From NCBI RefSeq assembly GCF_000621025.1, contig NZ_KK211205.1:1-64000 (forward strand): a stretch of 64,000 nucleotides of DNA, given 5' to 3'. The DNA comes from Brackiella oedipodis DSM 13743. Its GTDB lineage: Bacteria; Pseudomonadota; Gammaproteobacteria; Burkholderiales; Burkholderiaceae_B. Both the position numbers and the translations under genes were made by a program. Of the stretch, positions 1 to 8,798 are shown piece by piece. The notes beneath the pieces are model-generated. The model had not been told where the DNA came from. It worked only from the letters and a program-made list of their open reading frames with translations, and did not search any database. The number at the start of each line of letters is the position of its first letter. Position 1 is the first letter of the stretch.

Positions 1-2625
1 AATGGTAAAGACGGTAAAGACGGTCTTTCTATTAAAGGCGCTCAAGGTCCAGCCGGTGTGGACGGTAAAGACGGTGAAAACAAAACTCGCCTTGTTTATC
101 AACCAGCCACCGAAGGTGCTGAACCAGAAACGGTAGCGACGCTTAACGACGGTCTTAAATTTGCCGGTGATGACGGTCAAGTCATCGCTAAGAAACTTAA
201 CGAGCAATTAGACATCGTTGGTGGTGCAGAAGGCAACTTAACTGATGGCAATATCGGTGTGAACGCTGACGAAAACGGTCGTTTGAATGTTCAATTAGCG
301 GACAATATCCAACTGACCGACAAGGGTTCCCTCAGCATTGGTCAAGAAGGTCCTAAACTTTCTAGTCATGGCTTGAACTTAGGTGAAAACGGTATTGTGG
401 CCTTCGGTGACCACGGTCCAACCCTTAGCCAAGGTGGTTTTGATATGGGTAATACCCGCATCACTCACTTGGCGCCAGCCGAAGAAGGTTCAGATGCTGT
501 TAACCTTGATCAATTGAAACAAGCCGCGGCGGCTTCAGCCACTGAAGTTAAAGCCGGTACTAACATCGTTTCTGTCGATGCCTCACAAGCTGAAGATGGT
601 CACGCCATCTACACGGTGAATGCTAAAGGTACTAAGGTCACTTCACTTGATAAGGATAACCTAACCGTTACACCAGTTGAAGAAGATGGCAACATCACTA
701 ACTTCCAAATCGACATCAACAGAAACTTAGATGATATTGATAGCATCCAAGTGGGCGAAAGAGGTAAAGACGGCAAAGACGGCGTTGACGGCACGATCGG
801 TGTCAATGGTAAAGACGGCTCTGCTGTGGTCTTAAACGGTAAGGACGGTTCTATCGGCCTGAATGGTAAAGACGGTGAAAACGGCATCACCATTAAGGGT
901 GAAGAAGGTCCAGCCGGCGTAGACGGTAAGATCGGTGATCGTAGCTCACGCATCGTGTACTATGCGTGGGATGATGAAGAGCCAGAAGTTGTGGCTACGC
1001 TTCATGACGGCCTTAATTTTGCCGGTGATGATGGCAAGATCATTGCTAAACCATTGAATGACAAATTAGACATTCTTGGTGGTGCTGATCTGAACAAACT
1101 CAGTGATAATAACATCGGTATCGTCGCTGACGAGGGTGGTCATCTCAACGTGAAATTGGCTGACAACATCCAATTGAGCGATAACGGTTCATTGCAAATC
1201 GGTACAAATGGTCCACGCATCGACAATGCTGGTATTGATATGGGCGACAAAGGCACCCTTAAATTTGGTGACCAAGGCCCTAGCATTAGCCAAGGTGGTA
1301 TCAACATGGGCAACACGAAGATCACAGGTCTGGCCGCAGGTGAAGATCCAACCGATGCGGTGAATGTGAGCCAATTGAATGCCTCTACCGCTGCCGCTAA
1401 GACTGAAGTCAAAGCCGGTGCTAATGTGACGGTTGACACCAGCAAAGGAGCAAATGGCCAAGACGTCTACACTGTCAATGCTAAGAGCGCAAGCGTTAGT
1501 ACAGGATCAGACAAGCTTGTAGTCACTAGCAGCACAGAAGGCTTGAATACCGACTACCAAGTTGACCTTAGCGATGAAGCAAAACAAGGCATCGACAAGG
1601 CTAACAATGCAGGTATTAACTTTGCAGGCAATGAAGGTGAAACCGGTCCTATTAAACTAGGTGATACGGTCAACCTTAAAGGTACCGATGGTAATATCAC
1701 GGCCAAAGGTGAAGCGGGTCAAATTGGTTTATCACTAAATGACCAAGTCACTATCGGTGGTTCTGATGAAGCTAATCATCCAGTGACCGTTGACGGTAAA
1801 GAAGGCGCAATCACTGGCCTTACCAACACCGAATGGACACCTGCCGATCGCTTCGATGACGGTTATGATCTTACCCAAGCGGCAACTCAAGGTCAGTTAA
1901 ACGACTTGTACGAAGTCACCAAAAATGTCGAGCCTAAAGGTTGGCATATGACGTATGGTGCTGAAGGTACCGGTGTTTACCGTGGTGCTACGGATGATGT
2001 GTTGAATGTCGCTCCAGACGCTAACGTCACGCTGAAAGCGGGTGACAATATGGTGATTAGCCACAATGGCCAAGAAGTCACCTATTCACTCAACAAAAAC
2101 ATCACTGTGGATAGCGTCAGCATTAGCGATAACGGCCCTAGCATGTCTGCCGCCGGTATCAATGCTGGCAACCAACAAGTGACCAATGTCGCTAGTGGCT
2201 TAGTGGATCCTAGTGGTAATGCCGTCAGCGTCTTTGATGCTACCGGTGACACCCTCAATAACGCTGTCAATGTGGGTGACTTACAAGGTGCCATGAATGG
2301 CGTGAATACCGCCATCACTAGCGTGGCCAGTGGTGTGAATTCAAATGCCAATGCCATCCGTAGCTTGCAAGGCGAGATGGACCGCAACGATCGTAAATTG
2401 CGCGCAGGTGTAGCAAGTGCGATTGCTGCTGCTCATATTCCTCAAGCTTACTTGCCAGGTAAGAGCACAGTCGGTTTAGGTACAGGTACTTACCGTGGTG
2501 AAAGCGGTTTTGCTATCGGTGCTTCAACGATTAGTGAAAATGGTAAGTGGATCATCAAAGCGAGCACAAGCAGTAATACTCGTGGCGATATCTCTGGTGG
2601 TGCAGGCGTTTCGTACCAGTTCTAA
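1..2625 (+). CDS. Trimeric autotransporter adhesin (YadA/Hia-type), 3' part
   Basis: The reading frame is open from base 1, so the gene begins upstream of the window; 874 codons of it are visible. The protein would be an outer-membrane trimeric adhesin (type Vc secretion) that projects a fibrous stalk and head. Visible parts, counted from base 58: a stalk made of two long related modules (see the repeat entry); collagen-like GKDG/GxxG runs; short head-neck elements such as GGINMGNTKITGL followed by DAVNVSQL; a coiled-coil stalk near residues 745-785 ending in RNDRKLRAG; and a C-terminal YadA-type anchor of about 75 residues ending in the aromatic residue F (SGGAGVSYQF). The anchor begins at AGVASAIAAA, which is typical of the family. 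There is no visible start or signal peptide because of the window edge. A strong terminator follows about 35 bases after the stop. The family call is very secure; the ligand is unknown. Confidence 0.95.
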   Translation, partial: NGKDGKDGLSIKGAQGPAGVDGKDGENKTRLVYQPATEGAEPETVATLNDGLKFAGDDGQVIAKKLNEQLDIVGGAEGNLTDGNIGVNADENGRLNVQLADNIQLTDKGSLSIGQEGPKLSSHGLNLGENGIVAFGDHGPTLSQGGFDMGNTRITHLAPAEEGSDAVNLDQLKQAAAASATEVKAGTNIVSVDASQAEDGHAIYTVNAKGTKVTSLDKDNLTVTPVEEDGNITNFQIDINRNLDDIDSIQVGERGKDGKDGVDGTIGVNGKDGSAVVLNGKDGSIGLNGKDGENGITIKGEEGPAGVDGKIGDRSSRIVYYAWDDEEPEVVATLHDGLNFAGDDGKIIAKPLNDKLDILGGADLNKLSDNNIGIVADEGGHLNVKLADNIQLSDNGSLQIGTNGPRIDNAGIDMGDKGTLKFGDQGPSISQGGINMGNTKITGLAAGEDPTDAVNVSQLNASTAAAKTEVKAGANVTVDTSKGANGQDVYTVNAKSASVSTGSDKLVVTSSTEGLNTDYQVDLSDEAKQGIDKANNAGINFAGNEGETGPIKLGDTVNLKGTDGNITAKGEAGQIGLSLNDQVTIGGSDEANHPVTVDGKEGAITGLTNTEWTPADRFDDGYDLTQAATQGQLNDLYEVTKNVEPKGWHMTYGAEGTGVYRGATDDVLNVAPDANVTLKAGDNMVISHNGQEVTYSLNKNITVDSVSISDNGPSMSAAGINAGNQQVTNVASGLVDPSGNAVSVFDATGDTLNNAVNVGDLQGAMNGVNTAITSVASGVNSNANAIRSLQGEMDRNDRKLRAGVASAIAAAHIPQAYLPGKSTVGLGTGTYRGESGFAIGASTISENGKWIIKASTSSNTRGDISGGAGVSYQF
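31..1500 (+). repeat. Two tandem divergent stalk modules, 861-bp period
   Basis: Bases 46 onward (GPAGVDGKDG) and 907 onward (GPAGVDGKIG) start two parallel modules 861 bp (287 codons) apart. Matching landmarks follow in the same order: VATLNDGLKFAGDDG and VATLHDGLNFAGDDG; LADNIQLTDKGSL and LADNIQLSDNGSL; then GGFDMGNTRITHL and GGINMGNTKITGL. The copies are clearly diverged, so this is an old in-frame duplication. Between them, about bases 763-940, lies a collagen-like segment rich in NGKDG. More copies may lie upstream of the window. Confidence 0.85.
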
Positions 2626-2657
2626 GAAAAACGCATCAGCGTTAACTTAGAGTGACC

Positions 2658-2690
2658 AAAGGGCTTAGGAATTTACCTAAGCCCTTTTTA
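2658..2690 (+). terminator. Rho-independent terminator of the adhesin gene
   Basis: Stem GGGCTTAGG (2661-2669) pairs with CCTAAGCCC (2676-2684) around a six-base AATTTA loop and is followed by a T run. It lies about 35 bases after the adhesin stop. Confidence 0.9.
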
Positions 2691-2796
2691 ATATCTGTTA
2701 TATTTATAGGTAAATTTTGTAGGACAAAAGTCTTATATCAATAAAACTGACCCTTTTGGGTCGACTACATGACTACAACATCAAAAAGGAGATAAC

Positions 2797-3870
2797 ATGT
2801 CTGGAACCTATCTTGCATATCGTGTCGAGCGCTTCGGCCAACCCGTAAAACAAGCCGAAGAACCGCTCAAAAAAGCTGAAGGTAAGGAGATCGTCCTCAA
2901 GACGACACGCTGCGGTGTATGTCACTCGGATTTACATTTGTATGATGGCTACTACGACCTCGGTCAAGACCGTAAATTAAGCTTTGAAAAACGTGGTTTG
3001 ACGCCGCCCCTAGTGCTAGGCCATGAAATCGTTGCCGAAGTCATAGATGCAGGTCCTGATGCTGACCTAAGCCACATCGAAAAAGGTAAAAGCTATATTG
3101 TCTATCCGTGGATTGGTTGCGGTGAGTGTGCCGTTTGCCAAGACGATCGTGAGAACCTTTGTGCCAAAGGCCGTAATCTTGGCGTTGCCAAACACGGGGG
3201 TTACGGTGAGGTAGTGCGTGTCCCAGATAGCAAATATTTATTAGATTTTGGGGAGATGAATCCGAGTGAAGCGGCTATCTTAGCCTGCTCTGGCCTCACC
3301 GCCTTTGCGGCACTCAAACAAACCCCCCAATATAAAGAACTACCGTTGGTGATTATCGGCCAAGGTGGTGTGGGTACCTCAGCCTTATTGATTGCCAAAG
3401 CCTTAGGCTTTAAAAACATCGTGACCGTCGATATTAGCGATGAAAAATTAGCGACCTCCAAAAAATTAGGCGCCACACAAACTGTCAACTCCAAAAACGA
3501 AGGAGCCCTAGAGACACTCAAAGGCCTTGAAGGCGGTGTGTACCAAGTGTTGGACTTTGTGGGATCTGGTCAAACGGCGCAATTAGGCACAGGTATTTTG
3601 AGTAAAGGGGGCACGTATATTATTGTGGGTTTATTTGGTGGTGATTTGGATCTTATCCTACCGCTGACGGCCCTAGAGAGCCGCATTATTCGTGGTAGCT
3701 TTGTGGGTAATCTCAATGAGTTACGGGAATTAGTCGAGCTTGCTAAGGACGGCAAGATTGGCGATATCCCAACCCAGGATATTCCTGCCTCCGAAGACAA
3801 TGTCAATCAAGCACTCGAACGCTTGCGTCAAGGCACCGCCGACAAACGTCAGGTCTTGGTCTACAACTAA
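2797..3870 (+). CDS. Zinc-dependent alcohol dehydrogenase (MDR family)
   Basis: The 357-residue protein is a medium-chain dehydrogenase that oxidises an alcohol (or reduces an aldehyde) with NAD(P). Catalytic zinc ligands are seen in RCGVCHSD near residue 38 and in GHE near residue 77. The structural zinc site is the four-cysteine loop CGECAVCQDDRENLC around residues 109-123. The nucleotide-binding fold shows GQGGVGTSALLIAK near residue 190, followed by an acidic residue at the end of strand two (VTVDIS), which favours NAD over NADP. The start is fixed by a strong ribosome site, AAGGAG, 6 bases before the ATG. It stands alone between two terminators. The substrate cannot be read from sequence; AdhP-like or aryl-alcohol enzymes are equally possible. 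Confidence 0.9.
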   Translation: MSGTYLAYRVERFGQPVKQAEEPLKKAEGKEIVLKTTRCGVCHSDLHLYDGYYDLGQDRKLSFEKRGLTPPLVLGHEIVAEVIDAGPDADLSHIEKGKSYIVYPWIGCGECAVCQDDRENLCAKGRNLGVAKHGGYGEVVRVPDSKYLLDFGEMNPSEAAILACSGLTAFAALKQTPQYKELPLVIIGQGGVGTSALLIAKALGFKNIVTVDISDEKLATSKKLGATQTVNSKNEGALETLKGLEGGVYQVLDFVGSGQTAQLGTGILSKGGTYIIVGLFGGDLDLILPLTALESRIIRGSFVGNLNELRELVELAKDGKIGDIPTQDIPASEDNVNQALERLRQGTADKRQVLVYN

Positions 3871-3932
3871 GCCACGACCGCGTTTACTTTAGCCTAGCAT
3901 GCCTATGTTTTACTAGGCAGTAATACAACACT

Positions 3933-3967
3933 AAAAAGGTCTGCGTGATATCCTCGCAGACCTTTTT
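3933..3967. terminator. Bidirectional terminator between adh and argE
   Basis: Stem GGTCTGCG (3938-3945) pairs with CGCAGACC (3955-3962), flanked by A5 on the left and T5 on the right. It can therefore end transcription from the dehydrogenase (+) and from argE (-), which converge here. Confidence 0.88.
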
Positions 3968-4045
3968 GTATGAGCAGCTATAGCAAACGCTTGACTGCCG
4001 TATAGAGTGAGCGAATAAGGAGATAGCCCCCAAGTCACTCAGTCA

Positions 4046-5215
4046 CTAGTCACATAAGCGTTGTGAGAGGCGACGCAAAAAGTCATCACAAAGCTGTAAC
4101 TGCTCGATAGACACAAATTCATCGGGTTTATGGGCTTGTTGAATAGAGCCAGGACCACACACAATGGTCGGCACGCCTATTTCTTGGAATTGACCCGCTT
4201 CGGTACCATAGGCGACTTTGGTGGTGTCCTTGTCGTTGAGCAGACCACGAGCGAGTTGCGTAATCGCGGCTTTTTCGGCGGCATCCAAGAACGGCGCACC
4301 GCCAAGTTTTTCGAGGACGATTTGCGCTTCTGGGTATTCTTGGCGCATATCGGGCAATAATTCATTGTCGATAAACTGCTCGATCTTACTCTGAATCTCT
4401 GATACAGGGGCGACTGGCAGATTACGGAATTCGTATTGGAAGCTGCAGGCCTCTGGGATGATGTTAGAGGCAATGCCACCGTCGATTAAATTGGTGGTCA
4501 TACTGGTAAAAGGCACATCAAAGAACTTATCAAACGGCCCTTTGGCTTTGAATTGATCAGCCATTTGACGAATAAAGCAAATCAAGCGTGCCGCGTACTC
4601 AATTGCATTACAACCATGCGGGGTCAGAGACGAATGAGCGGCATGGCCATGCACATCGCAACGATATAAATTAATGCCTTTGTGGGCGACTACGACTTTC
4701 ATGCTGCTAGGTTCACCCACGACACAGCCATCAAAGTGTAATTGGCGGTTTTGAAGCTCTTTGAGCATCACGGGCGCCCCCATACAACCGACTTCTTCGT
4801 CATACGAAAAAGCAAAATGCAGTGGTTTGTGACGTTTGTGAGCCAGAAATTCTGGCACTAAGCTCAGTGCGGTGGCCAGATAACCTTTCATGTCGCAGGT
4901 ACCACGGCCGTATAATAAGCCATCTTTTTCGGTTAAAACAAAGGGATCACTATGCCAATCTTGATTATCGACAGGCACCACATCCGTATGACCAGACAAA
5001 ATCACACCACCTTCAGTATGGCCATCGTGTGCGGGAAGTGTGGCAAATAAATTGGCCTTATTGCCTTCGGGATTCTTACTGAGCCAGTGCTTAATACCAA
5101 AACTATCGAGATAGTTTTGAACCTCGGCAATTAACGCCAAATTAGAATTACGACTGGTGGTATCAAAGCCAACCAGTTTTTTTAACCATTCACGTTGTGA
5201 CACGTTAGCGGACAT
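4046..5215 (-). CDS. argE: Acetylornithine deacetylase (M20 peptidase family)
   Basis: The protein (389 residues) hydrolyses N-acetylornithine to ornithine and acetate in arginine synthesis. M20 dinuclear zinc motifs are visible in order: SGHTDVVPV near residue 74, GRGTCDMKG near residue 105, the catalytic pair in SYDEEVGCMGAP near residue 140, GEPSSMK near residue 168, and the C-terminal GTEAGQFQEIGVPTIVCGPG with the late metal histidine in QAHKPDEF. An upstream in-frame start at 5245 is possible, but the ATG at 5215 has GGAG 8 bases before it and begins MSANVSQREW, the expected N-terminus. It is divergent from the MHS transporter at 5308 across 92 bases. argD lies far away at 29.6 kb. Succinyl-diaminopimelate desuccinylase is the main alternative and less likely. 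Confidence 0.9.
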   Translation of the reverse strand: MSANVSQREWLKKLVGFDTTSRNSNLALIAEVQNYLDSFGIKHWLSKNPEGNKANLFATLPAHDGHTEGGVILSGHTDVVPVDNQDWHSDPFVLTEKDGLLYGRGTCDMKGYLATALSLVPEFLAHKRHKPLHFAFSYDEEVGCMGAPVMLKELQNRQLHFDGCVVGEPSSMKVVVAHKGINLYRCDVHGHAAHSSLTPHGCNAIEYAARLICFIRQMADQFKAKGPFDKFFDVPFTSMTTNLIDGGIASNIIPEACSFQYEFRNLPVAPVSEIQSKIEQFIDNELLPDMRQEYPEAQIVLEKLGGAPFLDAAEKAAITQLARGLLNDKDTTKVAYGTEAGQFQEIGVPTIVCGPGSIQQAHKPDEFVSIEQLQLCDDFLRRLSQRLCD

Positions 5216-5307
5216 AAAACACTCCAAACAAATCAAAAAGAACAATAAAACCTAATGTTAAAGTATATTCCTAAATAGTAAGAACACAATCACAAAACAG
5301 GAAAAAC

Positions 5308-6681
5308 ATGAGTAACGAGCCCAAAAGTAAGAAAAAGATCATCAAAAATGTGGCAGCTGCCATTGTTGGCAATGCTCTGGAGTGGTATGACTTTTTGATT
5401 TTCGCGTTTATGACCCCTTTTATTGCGCATTTATTTTTCCCGGTGCAAGAGGGCAATCCTGATCAGGTCAATCTGACGGGGATTCTCTATACCACCGCTA
5501 TTTTTGGTGTGGGCTTTTTTATGCGACCGATTGGGGGCTTAGTCTTGGGCTGGTACGCTGATCAAAAAGGGCGTAAAGCGGCTCTGGTGTTAATTACCGC
5601 TATGATGGCTTTGGCCTTGGCGCTGATCTGTTTTGCGCCCACCTATGAAAAGGCGGGGATCTTAGCGCCCTTAATGATTTTGGTGGCACGCTTAGTCCAG
5701 GGCTTTTCTGCAGGGGGCGTGTATGGTACGGCGACCTCGATTTTGATTGAGATGGCCCCCAAAGGCAAAAAAAGTTTTTACGGCTCCTGGCAAATGACCG
5801 GTCAGATGCTGGGGTTGATGTTTGGTGCCTTAGCGGGGATTCTGACGAGTTACGCCTTTACGGAAGAACAAATCAATGATTGGGCTTGGCGTATTCCGTT
5901 TTTCTTGGGTTTAGTGATTATTCCACTAGTGCTCTATATTCGTAAGCACTTGGACGAAACTGACGCTTTCCTAGAGATCCAAGCGCAGGAACAACAGCAA
6001 CTTGAGGCGCACGTGCAAGCCCATCAACCGTTGGCAGAAGCACAACAGGAGTCTCACCTTGACAAGATTAAGGCAGTGGCACAGTATTGGCGCGAGTTGC
6101 TCAAAGGGGTAGGTATTATCGCGGCGCTCACGGTGACGATTTACATTACCTTCACGTATTTAGTGACCTACACCACACAGATTTTGCATATTGAGTTACG
6201 CTCTGCTTTTGTGGTGCAAATGCTTAGTGCCGTGATTGTGGTGATTTGTACGCCTTTGTTTGGTTTATTGGCGGATCGTTATAAACGCCGTACTGTGCTC
6301 TTAAGTGGCATGTTGCTCTTTTTAGTGTTGAATTTGCCGCTTTACTATTGGCTCACCCAAGCACCGTCTGCTTGGCGTCTGATGGCCGTGCAAGTCGTGG
6401 CCAGTGTATGTGCCTCGATGATTTTCTCGGTCAGTAGTACCGTGACGGCGGTATTATTCCCGACCAAGGTGCGAACCTTTGCTTTATCGATTTTCTATAA
6501 TTTTGCGGTACTCACCATTGGTGGTTTTGCGCAGTTTATTGTCACTTGGCTGATTCAGGCGACGGGTTCGAGCATGGCACCGGCTTATTATGTCAGCTTC
6601 GGTTTGCTTTTAGGTGCCATCGCGGCTTACTTCCTGGGGCCACAAGCTGAGCGTGATGATTACGACGAGCATACGGCCTAG
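5308..6681 (+). CDS. MFS transporter, metabolite:H+ symporter (MHS) family
   Basis: The 457-residue protein has about 12 hydrophobic segments and would import a small organic compound with protons. The MFS loop motif is GWYADQKGRKAALV near residue 90. The MHS signature region near residue 132 reads RLVQGFSAGGVYGTA, where many relatives have a glutamate directly after GG; here it is V, which may alter coupling or substrate. A long, glutamine-rich cytoplasmic loop (about residues 220-255) separates the two halves. Close relatives include ProP, citrate and alpha-ketoglutarate carriers, so the substrate is not assignable. The start ATG has ACAGG upstream. It is divergent from argE, and a strong terminator follows. 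Confidence 0.85.
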   Translation: MSNEPKSKKKIIKNVAAAIVGNALEWYDFLIFAFMTPFIAHLFFPVQEGNPDQVNLTGILYTTAIFGVGFFMRPIGGLVLGWYADQKGRKAALVLITAMMALALALICFAPTYEKAGILAPLMILVARLVQGFSAGGVYGTATSILIEMAPKGKKSFYGSWQMTGQMLGLMFGALAGILTSYAFTEEQINDWAWRIPFFLGLVIIPLVLYIRKHLDETDAFLEIQAQEQQQLEAHVQAHQPLAEAQQESHLDKIKAVAQYWRELLKGVGIIAALTVTIYITFTYLVTYTTQILHIELRSAFVVQMLSAVIVVICTPLFGLLADRYKRRTVLLSGMLLFLVLNLPLYYWLTQAPSAWRLMAVQVVASVCASMIFSVSSTVTAVLFPTKVRTFALSIFYNFAVLTIGGFAQFIVTWLIQATGSSMAPAYYVSFGLLLGAIAAYFLGPQAERDDYDEHTA

Positions 6682-6786
6682 CATGGGAGCCGTCGTCAGG
6701 CTGGTCGTCAAGCGCACACTATAACCAGTCGTCAGCGGCGCAGCGCGTTAGCCTTATCACTTGCGCTCGCATAGACGTTTAACTCA

Positions 6787-6827
6787 TAAAAAACGCTAGG
6801 CTGTATAGCTAACAGCCTAGCGTTTTT
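6787..6827. terminator. Terminator between MHS transporter and phnX
   Basis: An 11-bp perfect stem, CGCTAGGCTGT (6794-6804) with ACAGCCTAGCG (6812-6822), has A residues before and T residues after it. It can serve both the transporter (+) and the phosphonate operon (-), which converge here. Confidence 0.9.
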
Positions 6828-6867
6828 GTGATGACTTTAGTAAGTTAAAAGTCTCGATAAGCCCGTC

Positions 6868-7659
6868 TTAGTCGTGACTTTGGATGTGTTGGATGACCTC
6901 AAAAATGCCTGACAGGTCTTTGATCACAAAGTCAGCACCATAAGAGCGGTATTTCGCTTCGACCTTTTGGCTTAGGTCTTGGCGTTCTTGCTCGCTGAGT
7001 TGCTCGAATTCTTCGGCGGACAAGCCCGCTTCAGAGCTGCCCTCAATAATACCCACAGTCCAAACGCCTGCATTCACACCTTCTTCGATGTCAGACTTGG
7101 TGTCACCGACTTTAATGGTGTTTTTGACAGACGTAATGCCTAATTTTTGCATGGCGGCAAAAATCATATACGGATAAGGGCGACCGTAGTTATCGACGTC
7201 ATCGGCACAAAACATGCAGTCGGGCTCATAACCTTTTTCTTTGGCATTAGGAGAAACTACTTCCATCATTTTGGCGGTGTAGCCAGTGGTCGAGCCGATT
7301 TTGATGCCGTCTTCACGTAATTGTTTGACCGTTTCGAGCACGAGAGGTTTAGGCTCTGTGTAATCGGCAAGACTCACAAATAACTGCTCTTGGAAATCGT
7401 TATAAATTGTGTCTACATCGTCTTGCGTAAAAGCGCGACCTTTGGCCTCTTTGAAGGCATCACTAATTCGCGGCATCTTGAGCATGGTTTCGACGTGATC
7501 GCGCTTAGTCATGCCCATCGGTTCACGCGTTTCGGCAATGGTGACTTCTAGGCCAGATTTTTTAAAGGCTTGAACAAAGGCTTGTACGGGTGCCATGCAG
7601 CCAAAATCGACGGTAGTCCCCGCCCAATCAAAAATTACGGCTTCAATATTATTTGGCAT
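6868..7659 (-). CDS. phnX: Phosphonoacetaldehyde hydrolase
   Basis: The 263-residue HAD-superfamily enzyme cleaves the C-P bond of phosphonoacetaldehyde to acetaldehyde and phosphate, the second step of 2-aminoethylphosphonate breakdown. Visible: the nucleophile motif FDWAGTTVDFG near residue 9; the Schiff-base lysine in MGMTKRDHV near residue 50; the second HAD motif GSTTGYT near residue 125; and the metal motif KVGDTKSDIEEGVNAG near residue 180. A longer reading frame starts at 7728, but the ATG at 7659 has AAGGA upstream and gives the normal N-terminus (MPNNIEAVIFDW). It overlaps the end of phnW by 11 bases, so the two are translationally coupled. It is the last gene of a five-gene operon. 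Confidence 0.95.
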   Translation of the reverse strand: MPNNIEAVIFDWAGTTVDFGCMAPVQAFVQAFKKSGLEVTIAETREPMGMTKRDHVETMLKMPRISDAFKEAKGRAFTQDDVDTIYNDFQEQLFVSLADYTEPKPLVLETVKQLREDGIKIGSTTGYTAKMMEVVSPNAKEKGYEPDCMFCADDVDNYGRPYPYMIFAAMQKLGITSVKNTIKVGDTKSDIEEGVNAGVWTVGIIEGSSEAGLSAEEFEQLSEQERQDLSQKVEAKYRSYGADFVIKDLSGIFEVIQHIQSHD

Positions 7660-8752
7660 CTTGGAGTTCCTTAATATAACTAGCAATGTGATGAGTGACG
7701 TTGCGTACGTCTTCTTCGTAGATTTCACCGATATTACCCAAGCGGAATGTATCGGCGTCGGTGAGTTTGCCTGGATAGATCACAAAGCCACGCGCTTTGA
7801 TGTATTCGTACATGTCTTTGAAGTTAAATGGCACGTGATCCGGGAACATAAAGGTGGTGATGAATGGGGATTGGAGCGATTCATCAATATAAGCACGGAT
7901 ACCGCATTTGGCGAGTTCCTGACGCATGAGTTGATTGTTGTGTTTATAGCGTTGGTAGCGAGCCTCAATACCGCCTTCATCATGAAGTTCTTGAATGGCT
8001 TGGGCAAAGGCCAAGACCACATGCGTAGGTGAGGTAAAACGCCATTTATTATCTTTTTCGAGTTCTTGCCATTGATCGTATAAATCAAGTGATAAGGTCG
8101 TAGCTTGGCCCTTGCTGGCTTCAAGTAAATCGCGTTTGGCAATAATAAAAGAAAAGCCTGGGACGCCTTGAATGCATTTGTTCGCGCTACTGATTAAGCA
8201 GTCGATATGCCAGTCTTGCACGGCCATCGGAATACCCCCAAAACTGCTCATCGCATCGACGATAAAGGTCTTATTGTATTCGTGCGTCAGCTTACCAATG
8301 GCTTCGACATCATTGAGCATGCCGGTAGTGGTTTCGGAGTGCACGACGATCACATGGGTGATGGCGTCGTCTTGGTCGAGGTATTCGCGAACCTTATCAA
8401 GATCAAAGGTATTTTTGTAATCCTCACCGTATTCGACGTAATCACGCTTAGCGTATTTGAGCATGGTCACAATACGTTTACCATAGACGCCATTATGCAA
8501 TACCAAGGCCTTGCTGTCTGGATTGATCAAACTCGACACGGCCGACTCTACACCAAAAGTACCCGAGCCTTGCATCAGCACACTACTGTACTGGTTAGCG
8601 TCACATTGCGCCAGCGCCAGCAATTGCTCTCGAATCCAGCGCGTGATCGACTTGTAGTCGTCGTCCCAAGTGCAGTGATCGACCTGCATCTTGGCTTTAA
8701 CGCTACTGGTGGTGGTTAAAGGACCTGGGGTGAGAAGTTTATATTGTTTCAT
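7649..8752 (-). CDS. phnW: 2-aminoethylphosphonate--pyruvate transaminase
   Basis: The 367-residue class V aminotransferase converts 2-aminoethylphosphonate and pyruvate to phosphonoacetaldehyde and alanine. The N-terminus LLTPGPLTTT is characteristic. The PLP-binding lysine is in SSANKCIQGVPG near residue 191, and the cofactor aspartate is in VDAMSSFGGI near residue 168. Length matches the family. It lies between the transporter genes and phnX, completing the phosphonatase route for this substrate. Start chosen at MKQYKLLTPGP. Confidence 0.96.
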   Translation of the reverse strand: MKQYKLLTPGPLTTTSSVKAKMQVDHCTWDDDYKSITRWIREQLLALAQCDANQYSSVLMQGSGTFGVESAVSSLINPDSKALVLHNGVYGKRIVTMLKYAKRDYVEYGEDYKNTFDLDKVREYLDQDDAITHVIVVHSETTTGMLNDVEAIGKLTHEYNKTFIVDAMSSFGGIPMAVQDWHIDCLISSANKCIQGVPGFSFIIAKRDLLEASKGQATTLSLDLYDQWQELEKDNKWRFTSPTHVVLAFAQAIQELHDEGGIEARYQRYKHNNQLMRQELAKCGIRAYIDESLQSPFITTFMFPDHVPFNFKDMYEYIKARGFVIYPGKLTDADTFRLGNIGEIYEEDVRNVTHHIASYIKELQDAK

Positions 8753-8798
8753 GCTTCTAAAGTAAACGTAGTTGTGAAAAAAGTGATGACTGTATTAA

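Noticed and set aside
609..2387. Long antisense frames across the adhesin gene
   Set aside because: They mirror the repetitive, stop-poor coding sequence of the adhesin, have no ribosome sites, and encode low-complexity P/S/L-rich peptides.
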